From the NCBI GenBank assembly GCA_030378035.1, contig JAUCGI010000049.1, positions 1-34,943 on the forward strand: a DNA stretch of 34,943 nt, written 5' to 3'. Made by a program: the position numbers and the translations under genes. Each line of letters opens with the position of its first letter. Position 1 is the stretch's first letter. The notes below the pieces were generated by a model. That model ran no database searches. It saw only the letters and a program-made list of their open reading frames with translations, and was not told where the DNA came from. This DNA is from Desulfobacterales bacterium HSG2. GTDB taxonomy: Bacteria > Desulfobacterota > Desulfobacteria > Desulfobacterales > 4be13. Positions 22,403 to 30,350 of this stretch are shown here, one piece after another.

Positions 22403-23149
22403 TCAATCTTCAAACATTTTCTGTTTCTGCCGCCTCATCCGCTTTTTATCTTTTTCCTTGGATATCTTTTTTGTTTTCCTTTTGCGATCAGACCGTTTTT
22501 TATCATCCTTTTCTTTTGCCAGATCAATGAAAAAGCTGCCGGGAGTCTTGGGTTTGCTATCTTCCGGCGCGTCCTGTTTTTTAACTTCTGCCTTCTGCTT
22601 GGGTAACGGGGGTGCTGTAAAGCACTCTGCCGGAATGAAGTCGGCAAGGTAAAGGGTCTCGCCTGCCTGATAAAACAGAACCCCTTCATCTGCTGACTTC
22701 CGGGTTTGAACCGTAAGGAGGATCGGCGACTGGTCTGCCCGTTTTCCCATCCTTTCAGCCAGATCACGCTCCGATGACAGGATAATATAAGGATGCCCCT
22801 GGGGAAATATGCCTTTGGTCAGGACAAATTCATGGGCCCTTCTCCGGACGCAGGTGTAAATGAGCTTGGGAAAATCTTTTGCAGGGGTGTGCTTCGGCAG
22901 TTGATCGCGGTTTTTTGCCCGGATGCGGTTGTCGTGAATTTCAAAGGGCGGATTCGGCAGTGTCATAAGGATCTCATCAATCGCGGCCCTTCGGACATAG
23001 CTCCAGCCCTCTTCTTCGCAGATGGCTTTTAACAGTTCCTTAATTTTAATATACCCGTCCGGATCCGGGACCAGACCGAATTCATCAGGCCTGCGTTCCA
23101 GCATGTAGGATAAAAATTTGGCTAATTGCCGGGATTTTTTTATGCTCAA
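22403..23149 (-). CDS. KptA/Tpt1-like RNA 2'-phosphotransferase, motif-degenerate, basic tail
   Basis: A 248-residue protein. The first 180 residues follow the KptA/Tpt1 layout: KFLSYMLERRPDEFGLVPDP (11-30), a winged-helix-like stretch to IRAKNRDQ (76-83), then IYTCVRRRAHEFVLTKGIFP (97-116), YIILSSERDLAERMG, and FYQAGETLYLADFIP. Active Tpt1 proteins use Arg-His-Arg-Arg, with the histidine in a GHS motif, and carry a LYHGT motif. Here GHS is replaced by RDQ and LYHGT by IYTCV, so NAD-dependent 2'-phosphate removal is doubtful. A lysine-rich tail (about 185-248) is additional. The start codon is TTG (23147-23149) with AAGGTG upstream at 23157; the nearby ATG is followed by a stop. It stands alone on the minus strand. 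Confidence 0.8.
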   Translation of the reverse strand: MSIKKSRQLAKFLSYMLERRPDEFGLVPDPDGYIKIKELLKAICEEEGWSYVRRAAIDEILMTLPNPPFEIHDNRIRAKNRDQLPKHTPAKDFPKLIYTCVRRRAHEFVLTKGIFPQGHPYIILSSERDLAERMGKRADQSPILLTVQTRKSADEGVLFYQAGETLYLADFIPAECFTAPPLPKQKAEVKKQDAPEDSKPKTPGSFFIDLAKEKDDKKRSDRKRKTKKISKEKDKKRMRRQKQKMFED

Positions 23150-23357
23150 TTCATCACCTTATCTTGATCCAAACCGCCGCGTGAAAAATGACGTGACCGG
23201 GCCTTTGGAACACGCCTTGGGCAGATATCGGGTCGCCTGCCGTTTTGACCCGGAATCTATCCTTAAACATATCAGAAATAAAAATTCAGTAACCTCCCGG
23301 TCCGATGCAATATCGGATTATGCAGAACCACCAGACAGAGCTTGGCTTGGATACTTT

Positions 23358-23480
23358 TGCAAAATAAATTTTGCACTCCGGACTGACCTGCAAAATAAAT
23401 TTTGCACTCCGGACTGACCTGCAAAATAAATTTTGTACTCCGGACTGACGCGCAAAATAAATTTTATACTCTGGACTTTA
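23358..23480. repeat. Four 31-bp tandem repeats, each with a perfect palindrome
   Basis: Units begin at 23358, 23389, 23420 and 23451, exactly 31 bases apart. Each holds gcaaaataaattttgc (or a one-base variant), a palindrome of 7-base arms around aa, followed by actccggactgac. The 31-base period is close to three helical turns, so bound proteins would lie on one face. No gene starts immediately beside it; the KptA-like gene starts about 210 bases to the left. Confidence 0.85.
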
Positions 23481-23526
23481 AAATATATACTTGAATTTTC
23501 ATTCCCTAACTTAATTGCAAAGAATT

Positions 23527-23613
23527 GTCAAGGGTTAAGTTTTAAGGGTAAGGTCACTTCGTAAATCCCGTACCCCTGACGCGGGTATTAAAACTTAAAA
23601 CTTAACCCTTGAC
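23527..23613. repeat. Perfect 20-bp inverted repeat with 47-bp loop
   Basis: The 20 bases 23527-23546 (gtcaagggttaagttttaag) are exactly inverted at 23594-23613. The loop contains a small cgggtaccc-like pair of its own (cccgtacccc/gcggg). It may be a transcript structure or a small element end. No gene is nearby. Confidence 0.8.
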
Positions 23614-23845
23614 TCTTTCGCGGATATTTTAATTATGACTTGACAAACAGGATAAAAGTAAATAAAAGCTTCTTACCTATACTCTGATAATTTTTTCTAT
23701 AACTTGGTAATCAGGTTTTTTCAAACATCCGGGTATCAAAAACGATAGCCGACAGCCGAACAGCCAAGTTTTTTCAAAACTCTGGTTTTTAATGATAAAG
23801 TTTGCAAAACTTCAGAGGGCTGTCGGATTTCCAAAAAGTAGTACG

Positions 23846-23963
23846 GCAAATTGGAATTCGTCACCCCCTTTATAATGGAAGGGGGGATGAATTTACAAGT
23901 TGTTGCAACTTGGAAATTTGTCACCCTCTCTTATAATGGAAAAGGGGATGAATTTACAAGTTG
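23846..23963. repeat. Two copies of a ~57-bp palindromic repeat
   Basis: Copies 23846-23902 and 23905-23963 share ttataatggaa in the centre, with caacttg-type ends and gtcaccc/gggatga arms that fold on each other. A third copy is at 26397-26456. They lie in the 900-base gap before the glutamate synthase-like gene. The bases 23640-23840 also hold a gccgacagcc/ggctgtcgg pair, and otherwise nothing is recognisable. Confidence 0.78.
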
Positions 23964-24050
23964 CTGTACTAGCTTTTTATAAGGATAAAAAGATCGCCAC
24001 AGAACTTTTTATCTGTTTCAATTAACTTTTAAGGAGGATTTAAATCAGGA

Positions 24051-25634
24051 ATGAATTTACACAGGCCCAATGCCAATGAAGCATTACAGACCAAAAACCG
24101 CTCTCGGAGTGTCGCTCCCCAATCCGGTATATGCAGCAGATGTTTGGACGGATGTAAGGGGAACTGCGATTTGTTCAAATCCACATTTCGGGGAAGAGAA
24201 CTGCTTTATCCTTCCCCCTTCGGCGAACTCACAGCCGGCGCGGACAAAGATTATCCGGTCGATTATTCCCATCTCAACATCATGGGGTATGCCATCGGAG
24301 CGGAAGGAATCGAAGCGGATCCTGATCACGCCACATTTCCCGTGGTGAATACCGAGACATGGTACGGGGCCACCGAAAAGATAAAAATGAAGATCCCCAT
24401 GTTTACCGGCGCGCTCGGAAGCACGGAGATCGCTCGCAAAAACTGGGAACATTTTTCCATCGGAGCGGCCATCACAGGGATCAGCCTGGTTTGCGGTGAA
24501 AATGTCTGCGGGATCGACCCGGACCTGGAAATCAACAAAGATGGCATGGTAACCGAATCCCCGGAGATGCGCCGCAGAGTGGAGACCTACCGACGGTTTC
24601 ATGGCGGATACGGCGATATCATGGTCCAGATGAATGTCGAGGATACCCGCCTCGGGGTGGCCGAATATGTGATTGACAAACTGGGCGTGGAAACCATCGA
24701 ACTGAAATGGGGGCAGGGTGCCAAGTGTATTGGCGGTGAGATCAAAGTCGATTCACTTGAACGGGCTCAGGAACTGAGCAGACGAGGGTACATTGTCACC
24801 CCGGATCCTCAGAAAGATGCCAATCAGGCCGCTTTCAAGGACGGCGCGATCAAGGAATTCGAACGTCATTCCCGTGTGGGCTTTCTGGATCAGGAAGAGT
24901 TCATGAGAGAGGTTGACCGGGTCCGCAAGCTGGGAGCCAAACGTGTGACGCTCAAGACCGGGGCCTATCCCATGCGCGAACTGGCCATGGCCATCCGCTG
25001 GTCTTCTGACGCGAAGATTGACCTGCTGACCATTGACGGCGCTCCCGGAGGAACCGGCATGAGCCCCTGGCGGATGATGAGTGAATGGGGGATCCCCTCC
25101 ATTTATCTGCATTCCATGGCGTATGAATTATGCCTGCGTCTGGCCCGGAAAGGGGCATGGGTGCCGAATATTGCCTATGCCGGCGGGTTTTCCTCGGAAG
25201 ACCATATTTTCAAGGCCCTCGCGCTGGGCGCTCCGTTCTGCAAAGCGGTCTGCATGGGACGCGCGCTGATGATTCCAGGGATGGTCGGGAAAAACATCGA
25301 GGCTTGGCTCAAAGGCCAGGACGGCGGGCTTCCGCCTTCTGTTTCAAAATACGGGGGAAGCAAGGAAGAGATCTTCGTATCTTACAAGAAACTGAAGGGG
25401 ATATACGGAAATGATGTTGAGAAGTTCCCTCTCGGTGCCATCGGCCTTTACACCGCGTCGGAAAAACTTCGGGTGGGGCTTCAGCAGCTCATGGCAGGTG
25501 CCAGAAAATGGCGGACCCATCTGATTACCCGGAACGATCTTGCCGCACTGACCGAAGAAGCAGCCAAAATAACCAAGGTTCCCTATATTATGGATGCTTA
25601 CAGAAGAGAAGCGTTGAGAATTATTGACGAATGA
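24051..25634 (+). CDS. FMN-binding glutamate synthase-like protein (GltB central-domain type)
   Basis: A 527-residue cytoplasmic protein of the stand-alone glutamate synthase FMN-domain family. An N-terminal cysteine group, CSRCLDGCKGNC (about 28-39), looks like an iron-sulfur ligand set. The TIM-barrel part has ELKWGQGAKCIGGEIK, VTLKTGAYPMREL, DLLTIDGAPGGTGMSP and NIAYAGGFSSEDHIFKALALGA, the substrate and FMN phosphate-binding loops of GltB. There is no glutaminase domain, so it depends on ammonia or a partner, or acts on another amino-acid or methylamine-type substrate. An AAGGAGGA ribosome site lies at 24030-24037, about 13 bases before the ATG, slightly far. It stands alone between repeat-rich gaps. 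Confidence 0.88.
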   Translation: MNLHRPNANEALQTKNRSRSVAPQSGICSRCLDGCKGNCDLFKSTFRGRELLYPSPFGELTAGADKDYPVDYSHLNIMGYAIGAEGIEADPDHATFPVVNTETWYGATEKIKMKIPMFTGALGSTEIARKNWEHFSIGAAITGISLVCGENVCGIDPDLEINKDGMVTESPEMRRRVETYRRFHGGYGDIMVQMNVEDTRLGVAEYVIDKLGVETIELKWGQGAKCIGGEIKVDSLERAQELSRRGYIVTPDPQKDANQAAFKDGAIKEFERHSRVGFLDQEEFMREVDRVRKLGAKRVTLKTGAYPMRELAMAIRWSSDAKIDLLTIDGAPGGTGMSPWRMMSEWGIPSIYLHSMAYELCLRLARKGAWVPNIAYAGGFSSEDHIFKALALGAPFCKAVCMGRALMIPGMVGKNIEAWLKGQDGGLPPSVSKYGGSKEEIFVSYKKLKGIYGNDVEKFPLGAIGLYTASEKLRVGLQQLMAGARKWRTHLITRNDLAALTEEAAKITKVPYIMDAYRREALRIIDE

Positions 25635-25732
25635 TGAAGTTTTGAGTGTTGGCCTTAATCTTGCTCTTACTCCTGCTCCTGCTCTTGCCCGTTCCTGGCC
25701 AAGTGGACGGGATTAATCAGGAGCGGGGTTAA

Positions 25733-25794
25733 GGTCTAAATAACTTTCCCATTTTGGCAAGCGGCAAATGAAATGGGGGTAAGTTGTTTAGACC
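25733..25794. repeat. Inverted repeat downstream of the glutamate synthase-like gene
   Basis: ggtctaaataactttcccat at 25733 is inverted at 25771-25794 as aaatgggggtaagttgtttagacc with a few mismatches. Just before it, at about 25660-25690, there is a short ctcctg/ctcttg simple-sequence run. It is probably a small palindromic element; it has no T run that would make it a clear terminator. Confidence 0.7.
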
Positions 25795-25810
25795 GACCCC
25801 TAAGAGCAGA

Positions 25811-25915
25811 GCCTGCACGCCGGCCTTTTCCACCTTTGCCTGTGGATAATCTCACTGAGTTCGGGGTCTTCCGCAGCCGTCTGAATCCTCTCGTTAAGTT
25901 CCCTTCCGCATCAAC
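25811..25915 (-). pseudogene. Decayed duplicate of the PAC2 gene's 3' part
   Basis: Bases 25811-25915 match about 26797-26912, within the last quarter of the PAC2 gene, over roughly 105 bases, with small deletions: for example, ctgagttcggggtc is followed directly by ttccgcagccgtct, where the gene has an extra cat. Reading frame is not maintained. It is a partial duplication about 0.9 kb from its source, in the same orientation. Confidence 0.78.
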
Positions 25916-25965
25916 ATTCCGATTTCCGACACGGGGATATCCTTGATACCTTTAATTTAACTTAG

Positions 25966-26112
25966 GCCCAAGAACATCAGAAAAAATATGTTGACTATAT
26001 AAACAAAACCGATGAAAGAAGACATGCATTGAAAAAAGAACTTAACCGACTATCGCCTGCTATGATGGAAACAATTATTGACAGTGTTAGGGAAGGAAAC
26101 CCCCTAATATAA
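25966..26112 (+). other. Short protein-like fragment, unrecognised
   Basis: A frame open from 25966 to the TAA at 26110 reads QKKYVDYINKTDERRHALKK then LSPAMMETIIDSVREGNPLI. It looks like the C-terminus of a helical protein without a start codon. Family unknown. A hairpin of gaaacccgg...gggtttccc (about 26117-26175) follows and could have been its terminator. Confidence 0.4.
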
Positions 26113-26193
26113 GAAACCCGGATTTTTTCGGAAGCAGGTTTCTCTCTTTTTGCTGAAAAAGGGGTGGGTTTCCCGTTGTTAAAAAATTATTGA

Positions 26194-26383
26194 TCAGACA
26201 CTTATATTTCTTAAATCAACTCGATAGTCAGGGTGTTTCTCTCGTATCTCTTCAATAATATCCTCTTTGAAGAGAATTGATATTGTTATACTTCAGGCCT
26301 TTATTCTTTGCCAATTTACGCCATTCGGAGGCCAGATATTGGTTGGACTCTTCATAGGGAAAGTTTCTATCATCCGACCAACT
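26194..26383 (-). other. Frameshifted gene fragment, unrecognised
   Basis: On the minus strand a frame reads DRNFPYEESNQYLASEWRKL then AKNKGLKYNNINSL, and after a one-base shift near 26270 it continues EDIIEEIREKHPDYRVDLRN to a stop at 26194. Both halves look like one small helical protein. No start is evident, because the upstream side runs into repeat sequence at about 26390. I do not recognise it. Confidence 0.4.
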
Positions 26384-26396
26384 TTGCAAGACCGAC

Positions 26397-26456
26397 CACA
26401 ACATGGAAATTCGTCCCCCTCTTATAATGGAAAAAGGGGAACGAATTTACAAGTTG
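26397..26456. repeat. Third copy of the ~57-bp palindromic repeat
   Basis: This matches the copies at 23846-23963: aaattcgtccccctcttata, central ttataatgg, then gaatttacaagttg. It is followed at about 26469-26508 by cgcgaaactccgcgttctct, a member of the cgcggag-type repeat seen at 6480 and 22150. The remaining bases to the PAC2 gene show nothing further. Confidence 0.75.
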
Positions 26457-26732
26457 GTGTAGCAGTGTCCTCCGCGAAACTCCGCGTTCTCTGCGGCCTC
26501 TGCGTTTAAGCCTCAAAAATCAGGTCTGAAACTGGTTACACGCGTTTAAATATGTGAGAGCCAGAAGTTAAAAACTAAAATCACATGGCTTTTGCAGACC
26601 GATCATCATCCATAAGCAAAACCCTGAAACGGACTTATTTGAAATGGATGTCGATGACAGGTGATCGCGCCGAGTCTTTTTTAAAGCCACATCCGAACTC
26701 AGTGCCGCTCTGAACACATTGGTGGTTACAGT

Positions 26733-27638
26733 TTACCTGGGATCCAAAAAATCTTTTAAATCAATAACCTTTTCACCCTTAACAGACTGCTTCATGCCCG
26801 CACGCCGGCCTTCCACCCTTGTCTGCCGGATATCGTTGATGATGTCCCTGAGTTCGGGGTCATCTTCCGCAGCCGTCTCAATTTTCTCGTTAAGTTCCTT
26901 CCATCCAGCATCAAACTCCTCAGTATCAAGTTCAAATCCGCCCAGAGATTCCAGCACATCACACAAAGCGCACAGGATACCGTAATGGACGACTCCCTCA
27001 AGATAAAAAGGACAATGACACCATAAGCTGATGCATCCGAAACCCCTTTTCTGACCTTCCGATTGTATGATGGAATGAATGGCGCTCGGCCCCTGATAGT
27101 TAATCGGAATAACATCTCTGGGTTTCAGCCCGGAAAGGAGGGCCTCGTCTGACGCAATAACTGAGATGATCCTGTCTGAATGGAGGATATTGTCATACAT
27201 GCTTCCCAGTGTGATGACAGTTTCAACACCCAGTTTTGTGCAAAGAGAAAAAAACTCATCTGAAAATTGGAACCACCTGAGATTCGGCTCATCAGTTTCC
27301 AGAATGACAATGTCGCTGGCATCCGAATCTGTCGAACTTGTCCGGGCGGCATAAAAAGCGCCGCCGGGCGGCATAAAACCGTTCAGCACCCCGTCTTCTA
27401 TATCCGCTAACGGACGGGCAGCATCATATCGGAAAAAGACATCCGGATTGATTCCGGCAATATATTTGGCCTTCAGATTGCGGACCAGATATTCGACCAT
27501 GCCCTTTGAAACATCCAACGCGTTTCCCCAGCCGCCAAAACCGGCAATAAGGAGGGGCTTTTTCAGCTTTGGTAACTTTTTTATAATAATTCCCTGTTCC
27601 ATATTTTCCATTCTGACATATTGACAGTTGAATGTCAA
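26733..27638 (-). CDS. PAC2 family (proteasome-assembly-chaperone-like) protein
   Basis: Up to 301 residues; the probable start is the internal ATG at 27611 (MENMEQGIIIKKLP), because the first nine residues look unrelated. The family signatures are PLLIAGFGGWGNALDVSKGM near residue 28, then TLGSMYDN (about 170) and a C-terminal DPELRDIINDIRQTRVEG. PAC2 proteins are widespread in archaea and bacteria, fold like nucleoside phosphorylases, and have no settled role in bacteria. It is monocistronic here. The 3' quarter has a decayed duplicate at 25811-25915. Confidence 0.82.
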   Translation of the reverse strand: MTFNCQYVRMENMEQGIIIKKLPKLKKPLLIAGFGGWGNALDVSKGMVEYLVRNLKAKYIAGINPDVFFRYDAARPLADIEDGVLNGFMPPGGAFYAARTSSTDSDASDIVILETDEPNLRWFQFSDEFFSLCTKLGVETVITLGSMYDNILHSDRIISVIASDEALLSGLKPRDVIPINYQGPSAIHSIIQSEGQKRGFGCISLWCHCPFYLEGVVHYGILCALCDVLESLGGFELDTEEFDAGWKELNEKIETAAEDDPELRDIINDIRQTRVEGRRAGMKQSVKGEKVIDLKDFLDPR

Positions 27639-27683
27639 GCGTCAAGCGAATCATGAATCACATTATTTCCAAATCGCGAAGAA

Positions 27684-28030
27684 TATCGGTTTACGGTTTA
27701 CGGTTTACGGTTTACGGTTGACAGGTGAAAGTCCGACCTTCAGCTAATCACTCTTACCATCCGGTTTACGGTTTACGGTTTACGGTTGACAGGTGAAAGT
27801 CCGACCTTCAGCTAATCACTCTTACCATCCGGTTGACGGTTTACGGTTTACGGTTTACGGTTGACAGGTGAAAGTCCGACCTTCAGCTAATCACTCTTAC
27901 CATCCGGTTTACGGTTTACGGTTTACGGTTTACGGTTGACAGGTGAAAGTCCGACCTTCAGCTAATCACTCTTACCATCCGGTTTACGGTTTACGGTTGA
28001 CAGGTGAAAGTCCCGATCTTCAGCTAATCA
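27684..28030. repeat. Compound array: ~54-bp unit plus variable TTTACGG heptamers
   Basis: Five units begin gacaggtgaaagtccgacct at 27720, 27788, 27863, 27938 and 27999. Each is preceded by two to four tandem ggtttac heptamers. Spacings of 68, 75, 75 and 61 differ by multiples of seven, so the heptamer number alone changes. The unit also carries cttcagctaatcac, the inverse of which encodes the last codons and stop of the TraB gene at 28020. The array is thus built partly from copies of that gene's 3' end. Confidence 0.88.
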
Positions 28031-29192
28031 CCCTAAGCATCAGCGGAATCGCCAAGTAAGTGCCGGCAGCGCTGCCCAGGTTTGTAAATACCACCACCAG
28101 CAGAATCCGTGTCACCTTGTTTTTCCAAAATCCCTTCACAGAGCCCATGTCATCCGAAAGGCTTTCAAAATCCATGACTTTCGGCTTCCTCAGAAAAGCC
28201 TCCACCAGTCCCGAAACCCAGCCCGCGGCAATCATCGGATTCAGGGATGTCAGAGGCGCGGCCAGAACCGAAGAGAGAATGGTCAGGGGATGCGCCAGAG
28301 CAATGACGGCGCCGATACCTGCCAGCACCCCGTTTGCCGCGATCCAATAGAAGATCATATCCTTTCCTGCCTCAGCCCCGCCCCGGGAGAAGCCGAAGAT
28401 AAAAAGAATCAGTATGGCCGAGGGAATCAGCCATTTCAGGATGCCGGACAATTTGCCTTTGGGCGGAATCTCTTCAAGGGCCTTTATGTCCATATCCGTA
28501 TCCCAGTATTCTTTGATGCCGGGAACATGGCCTGCACCCACAACCGCCACGATTTTATTCCCTGGCGCGGTCCTGATTTTGTGGCAAAGGTATCGGTCTC
28601 TTTCATCAATCAGGACGTTTTTCAGCGCGGGAAAGGATTTTCCGACATCTGAAAGAAGCATCTCAAGCATATCCTCCTGCTTCATCTTTTCGATATCCTC
28701 TTCGCTGATGTCATCGATTCCCCCGGCGATCGTCAAGAGCATTTGAAACAGAAGTCTGAATTTGTTCCATCCTTTCATGCTGTGCCAGGTTCTTGACAGG
28801 GTAATCCGGATATCCCGGTCTGCAAGATGTATTTTGGCATCTGCCGCCTCTCCCGCTTCAATCGCCCTTATCATCTCTTCGCCGGGTTTCACATCCAGTT
28901 TTTCGGCAATTCTTTTCTGAAATGATGCCAAAAGGAGGTTTGAAAGGAGGAGGGACGACTTTTTTTCCTTAATCACTTTGATAATGTCCATCTCCTTCCA
29001 CCGGTCCTTCTGACGGACAGCCTGGAACCTGGACTCACACAGCTCAACACAGACGGTGTCCGGTTGCTCTTCCTCAATGACATCGGCTACCAGTCGGACG
29101 CTCTCTTTTGACACATGGGCAGTCCCCACAAGTATGATCTCTTTTCCTTCGGCATAAAGCCGATCCGTATTTTTTTTTTCTATTGTTTGCAT
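28020..29192 (-). CDS. TraB/PrgY-type family membrane protein
   Basis: About 390 residues from the ATG at 29192 (MQTIEKKNTDRL). A longer frame extends to 29378 but its extra 62 residues come from palindromic repeat sequence and are not family-like. The TraB domain is shown by EIILVGTAHVSKESVRLVAD, DTVCVELCESRF, and KIVAVVGAGHVPGI (the GxxH-type motifs of the GumN/Tiki superfamily). About four membrane helices follow in the C-terminal third (LIPSAILILFIFGF onward). In enterococci the related PrgY and TraB proteins limit pheromone signalling, but bacterial chromosomal copies have no agreed role. The stop lies inside the repeat array to the left. Confidence 0.85.
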   Translation of the reverse strand: MQTIEKKNTDRLYAEGKEIILVGTAHVSKESVRLVADVIEEEQPDTVCVELCESRFQAVRQKDRWKEMDIIKVIKEKKSSLLLSNLLLASFQKRIAEKLDVKPGEEMIRAIEAGEAADAKIHLADRDIRITLSRTWHSMKGWNKFRLLFQMLLTIAGGIDDISEEDIEKMKQEDMLEMLLSDVGKSFPALKNVLIDERDRYLCHKIRTAPGNKIVAVVGAGHVPGIKEYWDTDMDIKALEEIPPKGKLSGILKWLIPSAILILFIFGFSRGGAEAGKDMIFYWIAANGVLAGIGAVIALAHPLTILSSVLAAPLTSLNPMIAAGWVSGLVEAFLRKPKVMDFESLSDDMGSVKGFWKNKVTRILLVVVFTNLGSAAGTYLAIPLMLRVIS

Positions 29193-29280
29193 TGAATTCC
29201 GTTCTCGGTTTCTGGTTTGCGGATATGGAAAGTTTTGAAAACTTTGCATGTCTGCGCGATAAGTATCCCTTGTCCGGCTC

Positions 29281-29316
29281 GGATTGCCAAATCCGAGCCG
29301 CCGGATTTGGCAATCC
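29281..29316. repeat. Perfect palindrome upstream of the TraB gene
   Basis: ggattgccaaatccg and cggatttggcaatcc form a hairpin around agccgc. It lies about 90 bases upstream of the TraB start. It is a likely small insertion repeat or a regulatory hairpin; no promoter is evident. Confidence 0.78.
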
Positions 29317-29423
29317 GGCGGGAGCGGAAGGGGTACGAATTTATGAATGGTTGCACTACCCGAATGTAAGACTTCCAAAGTTTCCGAAACTTTGAAAAAA
29401 TTACTTTTGCATCCATATTACGA

Positions 29424-29587
29424 TAACCTAAATTGAGCGATTCTTTGACCCGAATATGATTCCCGTAACATCAGAGCTCCGGCAATTTTCGGCCTTTCAC
29501 CCGTTGGTGAGGGCCGCAAAACGGGCAAAGCCCTGAATGTCAGATCTTCAGCTAGTTTTGCCGACAAGAATCGCTCAATTTAGGTAT
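29424..29587. mobile_element. ~165-bp MITE-like element
   Basis: The 20 bases 29426-29445 (acctaaattgagcgattctt) are exactly inverted at 29566-29585, and the match continues for two or three bases with one indel. The inside is GC-rich, with a cgttttgc/gcaaaacg pair, and encodes nothing. No target duplication is clear. A solitary end of the same family is at 8974-8996. Confidence 0.8.
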
Positions 29588-29643
29588 AAATCATTTGGCA
29601 TCTTTCATATTACTTCAAAAAATACTTCGCGCTTTTTCTGAGG

Positions 29644-29698
29644 AACGAACTCATCCGCGTTTGTCCGCGTACATCCGCGTCCCGCTGTTCTTTCAAAA
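29644..29698. repeat. Second copy of the 22024-22092 dispersed repeat
   Basis: gaactcatccgcgtttgtcc to ctgttctttcaaaag matches the copy at 22024-22092. Directly after it, acaaataaaggatgcca occurs at 29710-29726 and again at 29880-29896, a further short direct repeat. Confidence 0.75.
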
Positions 29699-29766
29699 GT
29701 GTCAACTGACAAATAAAGGATGCCATCATTTGTAAATATATTATTCTTATTGTATCAAAGCAAGCT

Positions 29767-29868
29767 GAATTGAAAAATAAATATTCGGCGTCCTTCATTT
29801 TGCCTGATAAAAAAGTTCGTGGTTCCGGCGTCTATGCGGTGTCTAAATTATGGAAGTACGAACTTAAA
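29767..29868 (+). other. Possible N-terminal SET-domain fragment
   Basis: The frame reads ELKNKYSASFILPDKKVRGS then GVYAVSKLW, which resembles the opening of bacterial SET proteins (a K-x-G-x-GV(Y/F)A motif). It stops soon afterwards. It is on the plus strand, while a SET C-terminal half lies on the minus strand at 30351-30720. If real, the two may be parts of one gene separated by an inversion. This is a weak call. Confidence 0.25.
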
Positions 29869-29945
29869 AGTGTAAACCTACAAATAAAGGATGCCAAATA
29901 TTCCTGGTTCTAATGGATTTTGTGGTTCCGAAATATTACAACGGA

Positions 29946-30023
29946 TAGGAGGATGAAACGGATTTTCCCGCTCCGGCAAATCCCAGAAATATGACGGCGT
30001 GGACGGATATCCGTTTCATCCTA
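29946..30023. repeat. Inverted repeat in the TraB-SET gap
   Basis: taggaggatgaaacggat (29946-29963) is inverted at 30009-30023 as atccgtttcatccta. The rest of 29870-30350 has no recognisable gene. Confidence 0.7.
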
Positions 30024-30350
30024 CGATCTGCTGTCATATTTCCCGGGAACACAAAAAGCGTTAGAAATAATACCCGGATTTCTGCCCAAAGTTTCAAAAA
30101 CTTCGGAGATATGATCCGAAATTTTGAAGTTTCGTAAACTCCCCGACATATAAAAAAATCTGATTATAAACGGATTCAGGGCACCTTAAACTTAAACCTG
30201 AACTCGGGCGTGAAACGCGATCTCCGTCTGTGATCGGTTTGGGATATGGGAAATGCCTTATCCATGATGATTCCTGTTGTGATAATCTCGACTTTCCCAT
30301 CCAGCCCCGAACGATTTCAGGGTGTCACAAAAAATCCGGTGCGTAACATC

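Noticed and set aside
23358..23480. 31-bp repeats as a CRISPR array
   Set aside because: The repeats are directly contiguous with no spacers, and there are no cas genes.
27684..28030. TTTACGG heptamers as a telomere-like or origin sequence
   Set aside because: The heptamers are interrupted by 54-base units derived from the neighbouring gene's end, and there is no replication gene. Slippage and duplication explain it.
29193..29378. N-terminal 62-residue extension of the TraB protein
   Set aside because: It is translated from a perfect palindrome and repeat sequence, has no family resemblance, and an ATG at 29192 fits the domain start.
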